A stretch of DNA of 46,802 nt from Deltaproteobacteria bacterium (GTDB taxonomy: Bacteria > Desulfobacterota > Desulfomonilia > UBA1062). Below the pieces are notes generated by a model. That model made no database searches. It was not told where the DNA came from and saw only the letters and a program-made list of their open reading frames with translations. The first letter of the stretch is position 1; the number at the start of each line of letters is the position of its first letter. The stretch lies in assembly GCA_017992605.1 (NCBI GenBank), contig JAGOOG010000014.1, forward strand, positions 1-46,802. The letters run 5' to 3'. Made by a program: the position numbers and the translations under genes. Shown here piece by piece: positions 24,265 through 32,891 of this stretch.

Positions 24265-26429
24265 GCATCATCATCCCCCTTTCCGGCATCGTCGAGAGTG
24301 ACCCTGCCGAAGTCGGCGGGAAGGCGTACGCGCTGGGAACCCTTGCCCGGCGCGGCATACGCGTCCCGCAGGCCCTGTGCGTAACGCGGGAGGCCTACGA
24401 GTCATATGTCCGCTCCACAGGCCTCATGGAGCGCATCTCGCTGGAGCTGAGCCGCAAGGATTTCCGGGACATGCGGTGGGAGGAGCTGTGGGACAGCTCG
24501 CTGCGCATCAGGGGCATGTTCCTGAACACCGCCATGCCCTCCTCGCTCGTGAAGAAGCTGCGGGAACCCATCGAGGAACTCTTCGGCGACAGGGCGGTGG
24601 CCGTACGCTCGTCCGCACCGGGGGAGGATTCCTCAGTCGCCTCGTTCGCGGGGCTCCATGAATCGTTCCTGAATGTACGGGGTATCTACGCCATCCTCGA
24701 TCACATAAGGCTCGTGTGGGCCTCGCTGTGGTCCGATGCCGCGCTGCTCTACCGGAAGGAGCTGGGACTCGATGTTCACCACAGCACCATGGCGGTCATC
24801 ATCCAGGAACTCGTGGTCGGGGTGAAGTCGGGTGTCGTCTTCGGGCGGAGCCCCCTGGATGACGGGGCGGCGGTCATCGAGGCCATCTACGGACTCAACC
24901 AGGGATTCGTGGATGGCATGGTGGAACCGGATCGCTGGGTTGTCCGGCGAGACAGCGGCAGCATCGTCTCCCACGAAGAGGCAGTGCGCGAGAAGCACAT
25001 GACACCTTCGGGCTCAGGGGTATCCCTGGAGCCACTCGACCCGGGAATTCACACCACCCCGCCGCTGGACGATCACGAGGTCGGGGAGGTCTACCACCTG
25101 GCAATCTCCATTGAAAACCTCTTCGGCGCACCCCAGGATGTCGAATGGACCTATGCGGGCGACGGACTCTACGCCCTCCAGTCCCGGCCGATCACCGCGG
25201 GAAGGAAAAGAGAAACGAGCGACGAACGCTCATGGTACCGCAGCCTCGCCAGGAGCTTCGAACACCTCAAGATGCTCAAGATGCGCATCGAAGACGAGCT
25301 CATCCCGGCGATGGCGAAAGAGGCGGAGGCCCTGTCGTCGCTGGACCTCTCTGCCCTGGATGACCATGCGCTCGCCGGAGAGATCCATGACAGACTGACG
25401 ACATACAGGGCCTGGGAGCGGGCATACTGGAAGTACTTCATTCCCTTCGCCCATGGCATGAGGCTCTTCGGCAGGGTGTACAACGACACCCTGAGGCCCC
25501 ATGACCCCTACGAGTTCATGGACCTCCTCAAGTCATCCAACATGCTCAGCATGGAGAGGAATGCCTGGCTCGAGCGCCTCGCGGCACAGGTACGTCAATC
25601 TCCTGGTCTTGCCGCGGCGTTGCGGGAGGGGAAAGACACATCCGCCTTCACGTCCTTCGAGGGGGATCTGCAGGATTTCGTCAGGGCCTTCGGTGACCTG
25701 TCGTGTTACAGTGCCCGGTGTGCCGGCGACGACGAAGTGGTCCGGGAGATCGTGCTCAAGCTCGCGTTCAGACCGGTGAGTGACGACAGTCCGCGGGCGC
25801 AGCGCATGGAAGACCTCGAAGAGTACTACCTCTCCTTTTTCCCTGATGACCGGCAGCCCTTTGCCCGGGAGCTGCTGGACCTCGCCCGGGCGAGCTACCG
25901 CCTGAGGGATGACGACAACATCTACCTGGGCAGGATCCGCGGACACTGCGAAGTAGCACTGGATGAGGGCAGAAAGAGGCTCGGCGCTCACCCCGGAAGA
26001 TTCGCCGATGAGGACATCCCGAAGGTGCTCAGGGATCGACATTTCGTCCCGTCGCCCCTTCCCGTCGAGTCGGCCGTGTCCGGCGGGGAGAAGCCCTCGA
26101 TCCATGCCCGCCAGCTCGTGGGGCAGCCTGCGGGCAGTGGAATCGCCACCGGACCCGCACGGGTCATCGCGGGAAAGAAGGACCTGGCCGGGTTCATGCC
26201 CGGTGAGATCGTCGTGTGCGATGCACTGGACCCCAACATGACCTTCATCATCCCGCTGGCTGCAGGAATCGTGGAGCGAAGGGGCGGGATGCTGATCCAT
26301 GGCGCCATCATAGCCCGCGAGTACGGGTTGCCCTGTGTCACAGGTATCCCCGGCGCGGTGGACCTCATAAGGACCGGGGATATCCTCACCGTGGACGGTT
26401 ACCTGGGTATTGTAGTAATAAGTGATTGA
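24261..26429 (+). CDS. PEP-synthase/rifampin-phosphotransferase-like dikinase
   Basis: This 722-residue enzyme has an N-terminal ATP-grasp domain of the pyruvate phosphate dikinase type (VGGKAYALGTLARRG; AVRSSAPGEDSSVASFAG; VEWTYAGDGLYALQSRPI, residues 10-310). A variable helical middle domain covers about 320-620. The mobile phosphohistidine domain (about 635-722) has its histidine in GGMLIHGAIIAREYGLP. The C-terminal PEP/pyruvate-binding barrel of true PEP synthases is missing. The order ATP-grasp, substrate domain, phosphohistidine matches the architecture of rifampin phosphotransferase. It likely phosphorylates a small molecule using the beta-phosphate of ATP; the substrate is unknown and rifampin is only one possibility. 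It is translationally coupled to the PNPOx gene. Confidence 0.85.
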   Translation: MSIIIPLSGIVESDPAEVGGKAYALGTLARRGIRVPQALCVTREAYESYVRSTGLMERISLELSRKDFRDMRWEELWDSSLRIRGMFLNTAMPSSLVKKLREPIEELFGDRAVAVRSSAPGEDSSVASFAGLHESFLNVRGIYAILDHIRLVWASLWSDAALLYRKELGLDVHHSTMAVIIQELVVGVKSGVVFGRSPLDDGAAVIEAIYGLNQGFVDGMVEPDRWVVRRDSGSIVSHEEAVREKHMTPSGSGVSLEPLDPGIHTTPPLDDHEVGEVYHLAISIENLFGAPQDVEWTYAGDGLYALQSRPITAGRKRETSDERSWYRSLARSFEHLKMLKMRIEDELIPAMAKEAEALSSLDLSALDDHALAGEIHDRLTTYRAWERAYWKYFIPFAHGMRLFGRVYNDTLRPHDPYEFMDLLKSSNMLSMERNAWLERLAAQVRQSPGLAAALREGKDTSAFTSFEGDLQDFVRAFGDLSCYSARCAGDDEVVREIVLKLAFRPVSDDSPRAQRMEDLEEYYLSFFPDDRQPFARELLDLARASYRLRDDDNIYLGRIRGHCEVALDEGRKRLGAHPGRFADEDIPKVLRDRHFVPSPLPVESAVSGGEKPSIHARQLVGQPAGSGIATGPARVIAGKKDLAGFMPGEIVVCDALDPNMTFIIPLAAGIVERRGGMLIHGAIIAREYGLPCVTGIPGAVDLIRTGDILTVDGYLGIVVISD

Positions 26430-26461
26430 TCAGTGATGCTGCCCGTGCCAGGAGGTAGACT

Positions 26462-27475
26462 GTGGGCGAACCCCTCTTTCATGTTCATGGAGAAGACGGC
26501 CGCATTTCCCTTCGCGGCGTCATTTCGAGTCCGGTCTCCGGGGCCCTCGGAGACGCATACGCCTCTTCCGGGTCGGCCGCCGAGGTTGTCCTTGACTGTG
26601 CAGGCATCGAGCGCATGGATATCTTCGGACTCAACGAGCTCATCAAGCTCGGGTTACGGGCCAGGGTTCAGGGACGTTCCCTCCGGGCCGCCAATGTGAG
26701 TCCGGGGCTCGTGAACATCTTCAGGGCGACCCGCACCGATGAGGCCTTTGCCCCGCAACCCGGGACCGGGCCCTACTCCTATTCCAGAGCAGCGGCATCT
26801 GCATGGGCCGAGCCCATCGATTCCATCGTCCTGAGGGAGGTGCCCGACGGAGCGGTCAACCTCAACGTGGACGGCCTTGCCGTGGTTGGTCCGGTGCAGG
26901 GATTCGGCCAGCTCTGGGAAAAGACGTACCGGGTGCGTCTGAGCGGCTCGAGGGTCACCCCGAAAGAGGCTGTCGCCGCCCTGAAAACCCATTTCCCCAG
27001 CCTCCAGCCCCCCCAGAACCGCTTTTTCCCTACCAGCAGGGGTATCGCGCCGGGGGAGGTGGTGCTCATCAATGCCCATACGCCGGCAGGGCTCGTCAGT
27101 ACCGGGGTCTGGGTGGTCCATGCCGACGATGACTCGTTCACCTTCATGACCCCGCAGGGACATCCCGAGTCGGGCTGGGTGAGCTTCACCGCCTTCGAGG
27201 AGCACGGCAACACCGTGGCGCAGGTCAAGGGCTTTGCCAGGGCCAACGATCCGATCTATGAACTGGGTTTCCGGCTCATAGGGTCAAGGGAGCAGGAGCG
27301 CATCTGGGTCCATGTGCTGGAATCGCTGGCGCAGCACTTCGGCGTGCCGGGATGGGTGCGGATGCACAAGACCTGCGTGGGCCCCGATCTCCAGTGGAAC
27401 CAGGTGGCCAACGTCTGGTACAATGCCCAGATCAGGACCGTGCTGTCGTCCCTGAGAAGGGCGTTCTCCTCGTGA
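26462..27475 (+). CDS. STAS-domain protein with C-terminal SRPBCC/DUF1990-like region
   Basis: This is a 337-residue cytoplasmic protein. Residues about 8-100 form a STAS domain (VVLDCAGIERMDIFGLNEL, then LRAANVSPGLVNIFRATRT). The usual phospho-serine position of anti-sigma antagonists (DSSG) reads DIFG, so it is probably not switched by phosphorylation. The last 170 residues (NRFFPTSRGIAPGEVVLINA; VWVVHADDDSFTFMTPQGHP; ANDPIYELGFRLIG) resemble small-ligand-binding SRPBCC/DUF1990 proteins. I am less sure of that second domain. The start is GTG 26462 with AGGAGGT. It follows the dikinase by 32 bases and precedes the oxidoreductase by 7, so it belongs to the same transcription unit. Confidence 0.75.
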   Translation: MGEPLFHVHGEDGRISLRGVISSPVSGALGDAYASSGSAAEVVLDCAGIERMDIFGLNELIKLGLRARVQGRSLRAANVSPGLVNIFRATRTDEAFAPQPGTGPYSYSRAAASAWAEPIDSIVLREVPDGAVNLNVDGLAVVGPVQGFGQLWEKTYRVRLSGSRVTPKEAVAALKTHFPSLQPPQNRFFPTSRGIAPGEVVLINAHTPAGLVSTGVWVVHADDDSFTFMTPQGHPESGWVSFTAFEEHGNTVAQVKGFARANDPIYELGFRLIGSREQERIWVHVLESLAQHFGVPGWVRMHKTCVGPDLQWNQVANVWYNAQIRTVLSSLRRAFSS

Positions 27476-27482
27476 GTACGGG

Positions 27483-28907
27483 ATGACCGGGAGCGTATAT
27501 TCGGATGCGGCGGTCGTCGGCTCCGGTCCGAACGGCCTCGCTGCCGCCGTTACCCTGGCCCGGGCCGGGAGATCAGTGGTCGTCTACGAGGCCCGGGATA
27601 CAGCGGGTGGTGCCCTGTGCTCGTCGGCGTTGACACTGCCCGGTTTCGTCCACGATGTAGGTGCAGCGGTCTTTCCCATGGCTGTGGACACGCCGTTCTT
27701 CAGGGACCTCCCCCTCAGGGAGCACGGCCTGGAACTCATCTCTCCCGAGGCATCCGTAGCCCATCCCTTTGATGACGGCAGCGCCGCAGTCATCTACAGG
27801 GACCTCGGCAGGGCCATCGAGGAACTGGGGGACGACGGGCCTCGCTACCGGTGGTTTCTCGAGCCCATCCTGCACCGCTGGGACCTGCTCGTAGAAGACC
27901 TGTTGTCGCCTATGCGCGTGCCGGTACACCCGGCGGCCCTGGCGGTGTTCGGTTTGCGCGTCGGCCTCCCGGTCACCGTGCTGGGCAGGGCGCTGTTCAT
28001 GACCGAAAAGGCCAGAGGGCTGCTGGCCGGGCTCGCCTCGCACTCCATCCTGCCCCTGTGGCATCCCCTGAGCACCGCGTTCGCCGCCATCATGGCCGTC
28101 ACCTGCCACCGGCCAGGATGGCCCATTGCGCGGGGCGGTGCGGGACGGTTGGCCATGGCGCTGTCGTCGTATCTCGTCTCCCTCGGCGGCGAGGTCATCA
28201 CGTCCAGGACAGTACAGGGTCTCGGTGACATCGAGCCTGCCCAGGCTGTCTTCTTCGACGTGGCACCCAGCCACGCGGTCGCTATCGCCGGGGGGCGGCT
28301 CCGGGCTGGTTATGGTGCGAGGGTCAGGAGTTTTCGCCCGGGGCCGGGGGCGTTCAAGGTGGACTGGGCCCTCGACGGTCCCATCCCGTGGAAGGCACGG
28401 GAATGCCGGCTGGCCGCCACGGTCCACCTCGGCGGGGCCATGGACGAGATCGCCTCGGCCGAGGGCGACGTGTGGAGGGGTAGGTGCCCGGAAAAGCCCT
28501 TCGTGCTCCTGGTACAGCCGAGCCTGTTCGATCCGGCGCGCGCCCCTGAGGGGAAGCACACGGCCTGGGCCTACTGTCACGTTCCGAACGGTTCGGATAT
28601 CGACATGACCGTGCGCATCGAGGCTCAGGTGGAGCGGTTCGCCCCCGGATTCCGGGACCTCGTCATCGGCAGGAACGTCATGGGTCCGAAAACCCTGGAG
28701 GACTTCGATGCGAACTGCATCGGTGGCGACATAGCGGGAGGCGCGAACACCCTGCGGCAGGTCTTCGGCAGGCCTGTCTTCAGCCTCAATCCCTATGCCA
28801 TGGGCACGCCCGGGATGTTCCTGTGCTCGGCGTCCACCCCGCCGGGAGGGGGGGTGCACGGCCTGTGCGGGTACCATGCAGCCCGGGCGTTTCTGGAGGG
28901 CCGGTGA
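27483..28907 (+). CDS. CrtI/phytoene-desaturase-like FAD oxidoreductase
   Basis: This 474-residue protein of the COG1233 type has an N-terminal FAD-binding fold (VVGSGPNGLAAAVTLARAG, then EARDTAGGAL). The conserved C-terminal end GGGVHGLCGYHAARAFL is also typical. Members desaturate or isomerise carotenoids and other isoprenoids, but this subgroup resembles uncharacterised relatives such as PYROXD2, and no phytoene synthase lies nearby. The substrate is therefore open. The ribosome site is weak and its start sits 7 bases after the STAS gene. Its stop overlaps the GTG of the next gene (GTGA). Confidence 0.83.
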   Translation: MTGSVYSDAAVVGSGPNGLAAAVTLARAGRSVVVYEARDTAGGALCSSALTLPGFVHDVGAAVFPMAVDTPFFRDLPLREHGLELISPEASVAHPFDDGSAAVIYRDLGRAIEELGDDGPRYRWFLEPILHRWDLLVEDLLSPMRVPVHPAALAVFGLRVGLPVTVLGRALFMTEKARGLLAGLASHSILPLWHPLSTAFAAIMAVTCHRPGWPIARGGAGRLAMALSSYLVSLGGEVITSRTVQGLGDIEPAQAVFFDVAPSHAVAIAGGRLRAGYGARVRSFRPGPGAFKVDWALDGPIPWKARECRLAATVHLGGAMDEIASAEGDVWRGRCPEKPFVLLVQPSLFDPARAPEGKHTAWAYCHVPNGSDIDMTVRIEAQVERFAPGFRDLVIGRNVMGPKTLEDFDANCIGGDIAGGANTLRQVFGRPVFSLNPYAMGTPGMFLCSASTPPGGGVHGLCGYHAARAFLEGR

Positions 28908-29506
28908 TCCGTTTGTCGGAAAGGGCACGCACCGCTGCGTACGGCATCCTCGCCGCGTATCTGTTCATTTGTTCCGGGTTCGCGAGGGCAGCTGCCGGGC
29001 AGGAAACGCTCACCGTCGACACCGTGGCGTTCGTGAAGGCCATGAGGTTGATGGACACGGACTTCACCCTGGCAGGGGCGGGACTGCACCGCTACCGGAT
29101 CGTCTTCAGGGGCTACGCTGCGGCGCTGTACCTGGGAACGGGGGAGATACCGGCCAGTGTCTTCAAGGACATACCCAAGCGCCTCGAGATCGAGTACTAC
29201 CATGCCATCCCGGCGGCCGGCTTCATCGACGCCACCCGCGAGGGCATGAAGAGGAACGTCTCCAGGGGAGATCTCGGCCGGATGAGGCCCCGCATGGAAA
29301 GACTCTTTAGGGCGTACCACCCGGTGAGGCCCCAGGACCGGTATGCCTTCACCTACGTGCCGGGCAAGGGGTCCACGCTCACCCTCAACAACGTCCCGCT
29401 CGATGTCTTCGAGGGGCTCGACTTCGCCAACGCCTTCCTGTCCATCTGGATTGGCCCGGAACCCGCCGACGAAGGACTGAAGAGGGAGCTCCTCAAGGAG
29501 CCGTAG
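28904..29506 (+). CDS. chalcone-isomerase-like exported protein
   Basis: This 200-residue protein has a Sec signal peptide (residues 1 to about 31, ending in FARAAA). A chalcone-isomerase-fold domain follows (RYRIVFRGYAAALYLG; LEIEYYHAIPAAGFIDATREG; YVPGKGSTLTLNNVPL; FANAFLSIWIGPEPAD). Bacterial members of this group do not isomerise chalcone; they are associated with fatty-acid or carotenoid modification genes. The start is GTG 28904, overlapping the upstream stop, with a GGAGGG ribosome site. It is probably periplasmic and acts in the same pathway as the flanking flavoproteins, which is inference. Confidence 0.85.
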   Translation: MIRLSERARTAAYGILAAYLFICSGFARAAAGQETLTVDTVAFVKAMRLMDTDFTLAGAGLHRYRIVFRGYAAALYLGTGEIPASVFKDIPKRLEIEYYHAIPAAGFIDATREGMKRNVSRGDLGRMRPRMERLFRAYHPVRPQDRYAFTYVPGKGSTLTLNNVPLDVFEGLDFANAFLSIWIGPEPADEGLKRELLKEP

Positions 29507-29550
29507 CACTATTTTTTACGCAACATTCACAGAATTCCGCCGGCCCCCCG

Positions 29551-29579
29551 TTGCCTGACCAGTGTCTGAAAACTATTAC
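29551..29579 (+). promoter_or_regulatory. promoter of the COG2907/DUF1365-CFA genes
   Basis: TTGCCT at 29551-29556, a 17-base spacer and TATTAC at 29574-29579, 34 bases before the ATG. Confidence 0.5.
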
Positions 29580-29613
29580 ATAAATATGCTTCTCCAGCAT
29601 TGAGAGGTTTTCC

Positions 29614-30888
29614 ATGGAATCCAGACAGACCAGGAAGATAGCCGTGGTGGGCGGAGGCGTGGCGGGGATCGTGGCCTCGTACCTCCTGCAGCGGAGGTTC
29701 GAAGTGAGCCTCTTCGAGAAGAACGACTACATCGGCGGCCACACCCACACCGTTCTCATCGACGACGGCCCCGATGCAGGAACGCCGGTGGACACAGGGT
29801 TCATCGTGTTCAACGAGAAGACGTACCCGAATTTCATCCGGTTCCTCGCCCGGCTCGCAATCGAGAAGCAGAAGAGCAGCATGTCCTTCAGCTACTACGA
29901 TGCACGGACCGGCATGATGTACGCCAGCACGAACGTGGACACCTTCCTCGCCCAGCGCAGGAACATGCTCAGACCGTCCTTCTGGATGATGGCCCTGGCA
30001 GTCCTGAGGTTCAACCAGATCACCCCGAAACACCTGGAAGAGGGCAAGCTCAGGGGGCTCACCCTGGGTGAATTCCTCGCCGGGCACCGCTTCAACCGGT
30101 ACTTCGTGGAGCAGTACCTCATACCCATCTGTGCCTCGGTCTGGTCGGCGCCGGACGTGCGCATGCTGGATTTCCCCATGGAGACCTTCGCCCGCTTCTT
30201 CCTGAACCACGGGCTGCTCTCCGTGCTGAACCAGCCCCAGTGGTACGTCGTGAGGGGCGGCAGCCACGCCTACGTGAACGCCTTCCTGAAGACCTTCCGG
30301 GGCAGGGTGTTCCCCCGGACGCCCGTCACCGCCCTGACGAGAAAGAGCGGCGGGATCTCGCTGAAGACCACGGAGGGGAGCGAGGAGACCTTCGACACCG
30401 TGGTGCTGGCCTGCCATGCGGACGAGGCGCTTCGCATGCTGGCCGATCCTTCACCCGACGAGAGGAGGCTGCTTGCCGCCTGGGACTATTCCCACAACAG
30501 GACCGTTCTGCATCACGACGCATCGTTCCTCCCCCCGATGCCCAAGGTCAGGGCCTCCTGGAACTACATGCGCATGGAGGCGGTGGAGTCGGGGTCCCCG
30601 GTCATGCTCACCTACTACATGAACAGGCTCCAGAACCTGGCGACCCGGAGGCAGTACTGCGTGACCCTGAACCCGAAAAAGCCGGTACCCCATGAAGCCG
30701 TGATCCGGGAGATGGTCTACAACCACCCGATCTATACGCCGGAATCCCTGTCGACGCAGGCGGGGATCTCAGGCATGAACGGACTGAGGAACACCTATTT
30801 CTGCGGGAGCTACCTGGGCAACGGGTTCCACGAGGATGCGGTGAAGTCCGCGGTAGCGGTGGCACGTACCTTCGGGATCGAATTATGA
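29614..30888 (+). CDS. FAD-dependent amine-oxidase-like oxidoreductase (COG2907 type)
   Basis: This 424-residue flavoprotein has the dinucleotide fold VVGGGVAGIVASYLLQRRF, then EKNDYIGGHTHTV and DTGFIVFNEKTYPNF. The C-terminal FAD-contact region is FCGSYLGNGFHEDAVKSAV. This family occurs almost always next to DUF1365 and cyclopropane-fatty-acid synthase genes, as it does here. In Rhodobacter such genes belong to the singlet-oxygen response and make methylated or furan fatty acids; I recall this from the literature and the match here is by family only. It overlaps the next gene by 4 bases (ATGA). Confidence 0.88.
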   Translation: MESRQTRKIAVVGGGVAGIVASYLLQRRFEVSLFEKNDYIGGHTHTVLIDDGPDAGTPVDTGFIVFNEKTYPNFIRFLARLAIEKQKSSMSFSYYDARTGMMYASTNVDTFLAQRRNMLRPSFWMMALAVLRFNQITPKHLEEGKLRGLTLGEFLAGHRFNRYFVEQYLIPICASVWSAPDVRMLDFPMETFARFFLNHGLLSVLNQPQWYVVRGGSHAYVNAFLKTFRGRVFPRTPVTALTRKSGGISLKTTEGSEETFDTVVLACHADEALRMLADPSPDERRLLAAWDYSHNRTVLHHDASFLPPMPKVRASWNYMRMEAVESGSPVMLTYYMNRLQNLATRRQYCVTLNPKKPVPHEAVIREMVYNHPIYTPESLSTQAGISGMNGLRNTYFCGSYLGNGFHEDAVKSAVAVARTFGIEL

Positions 30889-32891
30889 GGTCGAGGATTT
30901 ACAACGGATACGTCGAGCATACCCGGTTCAGGCCGGCCTTCCACACCCTCAGGTACCCCTTCTATGTTTACTGCCTCGACCTGGACGAGCTGGCCGAGCT
31001 CGACATGGACCTGCCCTTGTTCGGGTACAACCGCGTAAAGCCGATCTCCATCCATGACAGCGACTACCTCGACAGCGGTTCCGGCTCCATCAGAGAGAAG
31101 CTCCTCCGTCATCTGGGAGAGGGCCTCGCAGCCAGGGTGGGGCGCATCTTCCTGGTGACCCAGCCGCGTTACATCTCGGCCGTGTTCAACCCGGTGAGCT
31201 TCTACTACTGCCTTGCGGAAGACGGTTCCCTGCTGTGCGCCGTGGCCGAGGTCAACAACACATACGGCGAGCGCCACGTCTATGCGCTCGAGAAGCGTCA
31301 CGGGTCACCGGAAGGCTACCCTGCCGCCTTCCTCACCAACAAGGCCTTCCACGTTTCGCCCTTCAATGCCGTTGAAGGCGCCTACGTGCTCACCTTCTCG
31401 GAGATCGGGCCCGAGATCGATATCCATGTGGACCTCGTGCGCGACGGGGACAGGTTCTTCACTGCCCAGCTGAAGGGGAGGCACATGCCGCTGTCCACCT
31501 GGAGCCAGCTCAGGCTCATGGTCAGGCACCCCTTCTTGCCGAAACTCACCATGGCGCGGATCTACTGGGAGGCGGCCAGGCTCTTTTTCCTGCGGAAGCT
31601 CGCCTTCCATCAGAAGCCGGTCCCGACGAGCCCCATGACCATGAGGAGAAACCCGCCCGCTCTCGCTGAACGTCTCTATCTGAAGATCATCGACGGCCTG
31701 CTCGGGAAGATGGTCAAAGGCCGGCTGAAGATGACGCTGCCGGGGGGGGACACGAGGAGCTATGGACACACCGGTGCCCCTGGGCCTGAGGGCGGGATAC
31801 GCATCAACGACTACTCCTTCTTCTCCCGCATCGCCCTGCACGGCGAGGTGGGCCTGGGTGAGGCCTACGTGGAGGGACTGTGGGACAGCGACGACCTTCC
31901 AGGGCTTCTCGGCCTGCTCATCGAGAACCGCAATGCTCTGCAACAAGGATATACCTGCTTCTCAGCGCTGTCCCGATGGAACAACTTCAGGCTGCACTGC
32001 AGCAGGCCCAACACCATCAGCGGCAGCAGGGCCAACATCGAGGCTCATTACGACCTGGGCGCGGACTTCTACGGGACCTTTCTGGACGAGACCATGACCT
32101 ATTCCTGCGGTATCTTCCTCGATCCCGCCGACACCCTCGAACAGGCGCAGGTGAACAAGATGCGCGCGGTCATGGACAAGGCGCACACCGGCAGGGACGA
32201 CCATGTCCTGGAGATCGGCTGCGGATGGGGAGGGCTCGCCATAGAGGCGGTCAAAGCGACCGGATGCTCCTGGACCGGCATCACCGTGTCCCGGACACAG
32301 TACGAGTATGCACGGGCACGGGTGAAACAGGAAGGTCTCGAGGATCGCATCACGATACTGCTGGAGGACTATCGGACCGTCAGGGGCTCCTTTGACAGGA
32401 TCGTGTCCGTGGAGATGCTCGAGGCAGTGGGTCACGAGTATCTCGGCGAGTTCTTCGCCCGCTGCGAGGGCCTGCTCAAGCCCGACGGCATCGTGGTCCT
32501 CCAGGTCATCACCGTCCCCGACAGGCGCTACGACGATCACCGGCGCAGACCGAACTGGATCCAGAAGCACATCTTCCCGGGCGGCGTGCTCCCCTCCCTG
32601 ACTGCCTTGTGCGCGGCCATGACCGCACACTCGCATCTTCAGGTGGAATCGATGGAGAACATAGGTATGCATTATGCACAGACCCTCAGGCTCTGGCGCG
32701 AGCGGTTCACGCGCTCGGCGGAAACGCTCGCCAAGATGGGGTTCGACCGGGCCTTCATGCGGAAGTGGTTCTATTATTTCTCTATCTGCGAGGCCCAGTT
32801 CAGGCTGCGTGTGCTGGGCGATCTCCAGCTCGTGGTGACCAGGGAGGGGAACCTGACGCTCGCCCCCTCTCTACAGGGTGGTGTCTCATGA
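30885..32891 (+). CDS. DUF1365 - cyclopropane-fatty-acyl-phospholipid synthase fusion
   Basis: This is a 668-residue two-domain protein. Residues 1 to about 245 are DUF1365 (HTRFRPAFHTLRYPFYVYCL; YISAVFNPVSFYYCL; FLTNKAFHVSPF). Residues about 270-660 are a CFA-synthase-type SAM methyltransferase: IEAHYDLGADFY, SCGIFLDPADTLEQAQ, the SAM-binding motif VLEIGCGWGG near 440, SVEMLEAVG, and IFPGGVLPS. The enzyme would methylate an unsaturated membrane acyl chain. DUF1365 has no proven activity but its gene normally stands beside the methyltransferase; here they are one polypeptide. The coding frame runs unbroken through the junction. It is coupled to the flavoprotein before it and to the lipoprotein gene after it (both ATGA). 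Confidence 0.93.
   Translation: MRSRIYNGYVEHTRFRPAFHTLRYPFYVYCLDLDELAELDMDLPLFGYNRVKPISIHDSDYLDSGSGSIREKLLRHLGEGLAARVGRIFLVTQPRYISAVFNPVSFYYCLAEDGSLLCAVAEVNNTYGERHVYALEKRHGSPEGYPAAFLTNKAFHVSPFNAVEGAYVLTFSEIGPEIDIHVDLVRDGDRFFTAQLKGRHMPLSTWSQLRLMVRHPFLPKLTMARIYWEAARLFFLRKLAFHQKPVPTSPMTMRRNPPALAERLYLKIIDGLLGKMVKGRLKMTLPGGDTRSYGHTGAPGPEGGIRINDYSFFSRIALHGEVGLGEAYVEGLWDSDDLPGLLGLLIENRNALQQGYTCFSALSRWNNFRLHCSRPNTISGSRANIEAHYDLGADFYGTFLDETMTYSCGIFLDPADTLEQAQVNKMRAVMDKAHTGRDDHVLEIGCGWGGLAIEAVKATGCSWTGITVSRTQYEYARARVKQEGLEDRITILLEDYRTVRGSFDRIVSVEMLEAVGHEYLGEFFARCEGLLKPDGIVVLQVITVPDRRYDDHRRRPNWIQKHIFPGGVLPSLTALCAAMTAHSHLQVESMENIGMHYAQTLRLWRERFTRSAETLAKMGFDRAFMRKWFYYFSICEAQFRLRVLGDLQLVVTREGNLTLAPSLQGGVS

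Noticed and set aside
29480-29518. Terminator after the chalcone-isomerase-like gene
   Set aside because: GCTCC/GGAGC is a 5-base-pair stem inside the coding region, and the T-run is more than 10 bases away; too weak to call.
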